Below, in pieces: positions 13,575-15,582 of a stretch of 15,582 bases of DNA (its first letter is position 1; every line of letters begins with the position of its first letter). This DNA is from Chloroflexia bacterium. GTDB taxonomy: Bacteria > Chloroflexota > Chloroflexia > QHBQ01 > JADMIH01. The translations under genes and the position numbers were made by a program. The notes under the pieces are model-generated. The model saw only the letters and a list, made by a program, of their open reading frames with translations. It searched no databases and was not told the origin of the DNA. The stretch lies in contig JAICKM010000071.1 in the NCBI GenBank assembly GCA_025927935.1, forward strand, positions 1 through 15,582, given 5' to 3'.

Positions 13575-15582
13575 CTAGTCGTCCACGTGGAAATAGGCTT
13601 TAAAGATATTGCGCGCCACCGGCACGGCGAAGGTCGAGCCTTCCAGGCTCTCGTCGCCCGCCTCAATCAGCACGGTCACGGCGATCTGCGGGTGGTCATA
13701 GGGCGCGAACGCGGTGAACCACGCGTGCGCGCGGCGGTGGCCCGCCGCGTCGATGGGGTCGCCGATTTCCGCCGTCCCGGTCTTGCCGGCGATCTGCACG
13801 CTCTTGAGTTCGGTCTTGTAGGCTGTGCCGTGATGGATGTCGGCCACCGCCGCACGCATGCCCTCACGCACCACCGCCAGGTTGGCCGGGTCGACCGGCA
13901 CGTGGCGGATGACCTTGGGCTGGAAGTCGCGGACCGGCTTCGGGTCGCCGTCGCTGTTGAGGATCTGGCGGACCACCTGCGGCTGGTACAGCGTCCCGCC
14001 GTTCGCCACGGCGGCGGTCACATTGGTCAGTTGCAGCGGCGTCGAGAGGTCGAAGCCCTGGCCGATGGCCGTGAACAGCGTATCGCCCAGCGCCCACTTG
14101 TCGGCGGCGTTCAGGCTCTCTTTATAAGCCGGACTGGGCACCACGCCGGGGATTTCGCCCGGCAGATCGATGCCGGTGCGCTGGCCCATGCCGAACAGTT
14201 GCATATAGTTGCCCAGCTTATCGATGCCCAGGCCCTGGAAGGGATGCGGGTTGGGATCGCCGGGCACGTAGAAGTGGGTCATGTGGCCCAGGGCGTCAAG
14301 CTGGCCCGGCCCGGCCACCTCGTAGAAGAAGACATCGGACGATTCCTGCAAGGCTTCGCGCACGGTAAGCGTGCCGTGGCCCGCGCGTTTCCAGTCATAG
14401 TAAGGCGTGCGCTGGTTCTCGTTGTACGTCAGCGGCACCGCAATCAGGCCGGGGCAGAAGATCTGTGTCAGCGGGGTGATCACGCCGGTCTGCAAGCCCG
14501 CCGAGGCGGTAATCATCTTGAGCGTGGAGCCGGGCGGGTAGGCGCCGCCGATGGCCCGGTGGAACAGCGGCAGGTTCGGGTCGTTGTTGAGCCGGTCGAA
14601 ATCGGCCTGGGAGATGCCCGCCGCGAACAGATTGTCGTCATAAGACGGCAGGCTGACCATGGACAGGATCTCGCCGGTCTGCACGTTCTCGACAATCGCC
14701 ACCCCGGCCCGCGTGCCGCTGCCGGTATGCGAGGCGTCGATGCCCTCCTGCAACAGGTGGGTCACGGTCACTTGCAGCGCGCTGTCGATGGTCAACACCA
14801 CGTTCTGCCCCGGCACCGGCGGCACGCTACGGATCTCGCGGACTTCGCGCTGGTTGGCGTTGACCTCGATCTGGCTCATGCCCTTCTCGCCGCGCAAGGC
14901 CGGTTCCATACTGGCCTCAACGCCCAGCAGGCCCACCTTATCGTCCTTGTCATAGGGCGGCGGGTCCAGACTGCCCTCCGGCGGCAGCGAGGCGGCGTAC
15001 TGGTCGGGTGGGATGGAGCCGACGTAGCCCAGGATGTGGCTCATGAAGGAGCCGAGCGCGTACTGGCGCACCGGCTCGGACACCACGCTGATCCCCGGCA
15101 GATCGAGGTGCGCTTCCTCCACCCGCTGCATGGTCTCAAAGGGGATGTTTTGCTCCACCGTCACCGGGTGGATCGGGTTGTCGTGGTGGGTGATGTAGTT
15201 GTACTGCAACTCGTTCATCACCTCGATGCCCGGCCAGTCGTCCTTGTGCGCGGCGATGGCCGCGGCCGTGGCCCCGTCCAGGTCGCTACGCAGCAGGTTG
15301 GGCGCTTCCGGCGAGATCTTGCGGGCATCGGCCAGGGTCTTATTGAGTTCGGCCACCGGCACCTTGAGCAGCGCCGCCAGGTCGCTCACCACCCTCGTGG
15401 CGACGACGGGATCGGCGAAGAGCTTGTCCGGCTCACCCGTCACCACGGGTTTGGTGTTGAGCAGGATCGCCAGGCGGTCAAACACCGCTTGCTGCTCCGC
15501 CGGGTCCTCCGGCAGGTCGGCCTCCGTGGCCGCCACGGAGAAGGCGGGTTGGTTACTGACCAACTGGCGCAGGTTACGGTCG
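13575..15582 (-). CDS. mrdA: Penicillin-binding protein 2 (transpeptidase), N-terminus cut by window edge
   Basis: The frame is open to the right edge; a TTG at 15563 is not the true start, because upstream residues continue as DRNLRQLVSNQPAF, the conserved segment after the N-terminal membrane anchor of class B PBPs. About 669 residues are present. The transpeptidase domain carries the three active-site motifs: the nucleophile in PPGSTLKM (STLK, codons 14517-14528), SSD in ESSDVFFYEVA (about 14334-14342) and KTG in IAGKTGTAEI (about 13776-13784). GLLGVEASMEP and GMGQRTGIDLPGE are typical of PBP2. The enzyme cross-links septum-independent (elongation) peptidoglycan in the periplasm or outer face of the membrane and usually works with RodA and MreBCD, whose genes would lie beyond the edge. 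The assignment to PBP2 rather than PBP3 rests on these motifs and length. Confidence 0.92.
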   Translation of the reverse strand, partial: DRNLRQLVSNQPAFSVAATEADLPEDPAEQQAVFDRLAILLNTKPVVTGEPDKLFADPVVATRVVSDLAALLKVPVAELNKTLADARKISPEAPNLLRSDLDGATAAAIAAHKDDWPGIEVMNELQYNYITHHDNPIHPVTVEQNIPFETMQRVEEAHLDLPGISVVSEPVRQYALGSFMSHILGYVGSIPPDQYAASLPPEGSLDPPPYDKDDKVGLLGVEASMEPALRGEKGMSQIEVNANQREVREIRSVPPVPGQNVVLTIDSALQVTVTHLLQEGIDASHTGSGTRAGVAIVENVQTGEILSMVSLPSYDDNLFAAGISQADFDRLNNDPNLPLFHRAIGGAYPPGSTLKMITASAGLQTGVITPLTQIFCPGLIAVPLTYNENQRTPYYDWKRAGHGTLTVREALQESSDVFFYEVAGPGQLDALGHMTHFYVPGDPNPHPFQGLGIDKLGNYMQLFGMGQRTGIDLPGEIPGVVPSPAYKESLNAADKWALGDTLFTAIGQGFDLSTPLQLTNVTAAVANGGTLYQPQVVRQILNSDGDPKPVRDFQPKVIRHVPVDPANLAVVREGMRAAVADIHHGTAYKTELKSVQIAGKTGTAEIGDPIDAAGHRRAHAWFTAFAPYDHPQIAVTVLIEAGDESLEGSTFAVPVARNIFKAYFHVDD

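Noticed and set aside
15561..15563. TTG as the start of PBP2
   Set aside because: The frame stays open to the edge and upstream residues match the conserved DRN segment, so the gene is truncated by the window.

Overview
This is GC-rich DNA with gene families typical of Chloroflexota: a soluble-adenylyl-cyclase-like protein fused to an AAA ATPase and TPRs, a LanKC-type lanthipeptide synthetase, and a PBP2 lacking enterobacterial features. A GC-rich actinobacterium is a weaker alternative. I see no rRNA, tRNA, CRISPR array, insertion sequence or phage gene.

Layout. (1) 2-1144, plus strand: the 3' part of a PadR-family regulator, then a small His/Gly/Phe-rich protein with a C-terminal helix and polyQ tail, closed by a strong intrinsic terminator. 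(2) 1150-4426, minus strand: a lanthipeptide-type RiPP operon. A near-consensus sigma70 promoter (4398-4426) drives a 95-residue putative precursor with a long helical leader and a C-terminal Ser-x3-Cys core. Inverted repeats follow, then a LanKC-type synthetase (lyase, kinase and cyclase domains). (3) 4427-9888, plus strand, divergent: a repeat-rich intergenic stretch and an extended -10 promoter. These precede a 1332-residue protein with two class III cyclase domains, an AAA/STAND ATPase and TPRs, built like mammalian soluble adenylyl cyclase. It overlaps by 13 bases an unknown 360-residue protein. (4) 10005-11300, minus strand: an MFS exporter of the DHA3 type. (5) 11301-13425, minus strand: an intergenic region with a striking TACGTA palindrome, a GNAT acetyltransferase with its own terminator, a structured intergenic region, and an unknown protein with an optional Cys-rich N-terminus. 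(6) 13575-15582, minus strand: penicillin-binding protein 2, cut by the right edge before its N-terminus.

How they may work together. The precursor and LanKC form a coherent RiPP unit: the synthetase would phosphorylate, eliminate and cyclise the Ser/Cys core. The divergent cyclase/ATPase protein and its overlapping partner lie beside it, and both promoters share the element TGCTATACT, so a sensing or regulatory link is possible but unproven. The MFS exporter could export a product, but nothing in the sequence ties it to the cluster. PBP2 belongs to the cell-elongation machinery and marks the return to housekeeping genes.

The most novel candidate is the RiPP pair. A long leader resembling the NHLP/Nif11 style is paired with a LanKC enzyme whose cyclase domain shows no zinc-ligand motifs, and the predicted core carries only one Cys.
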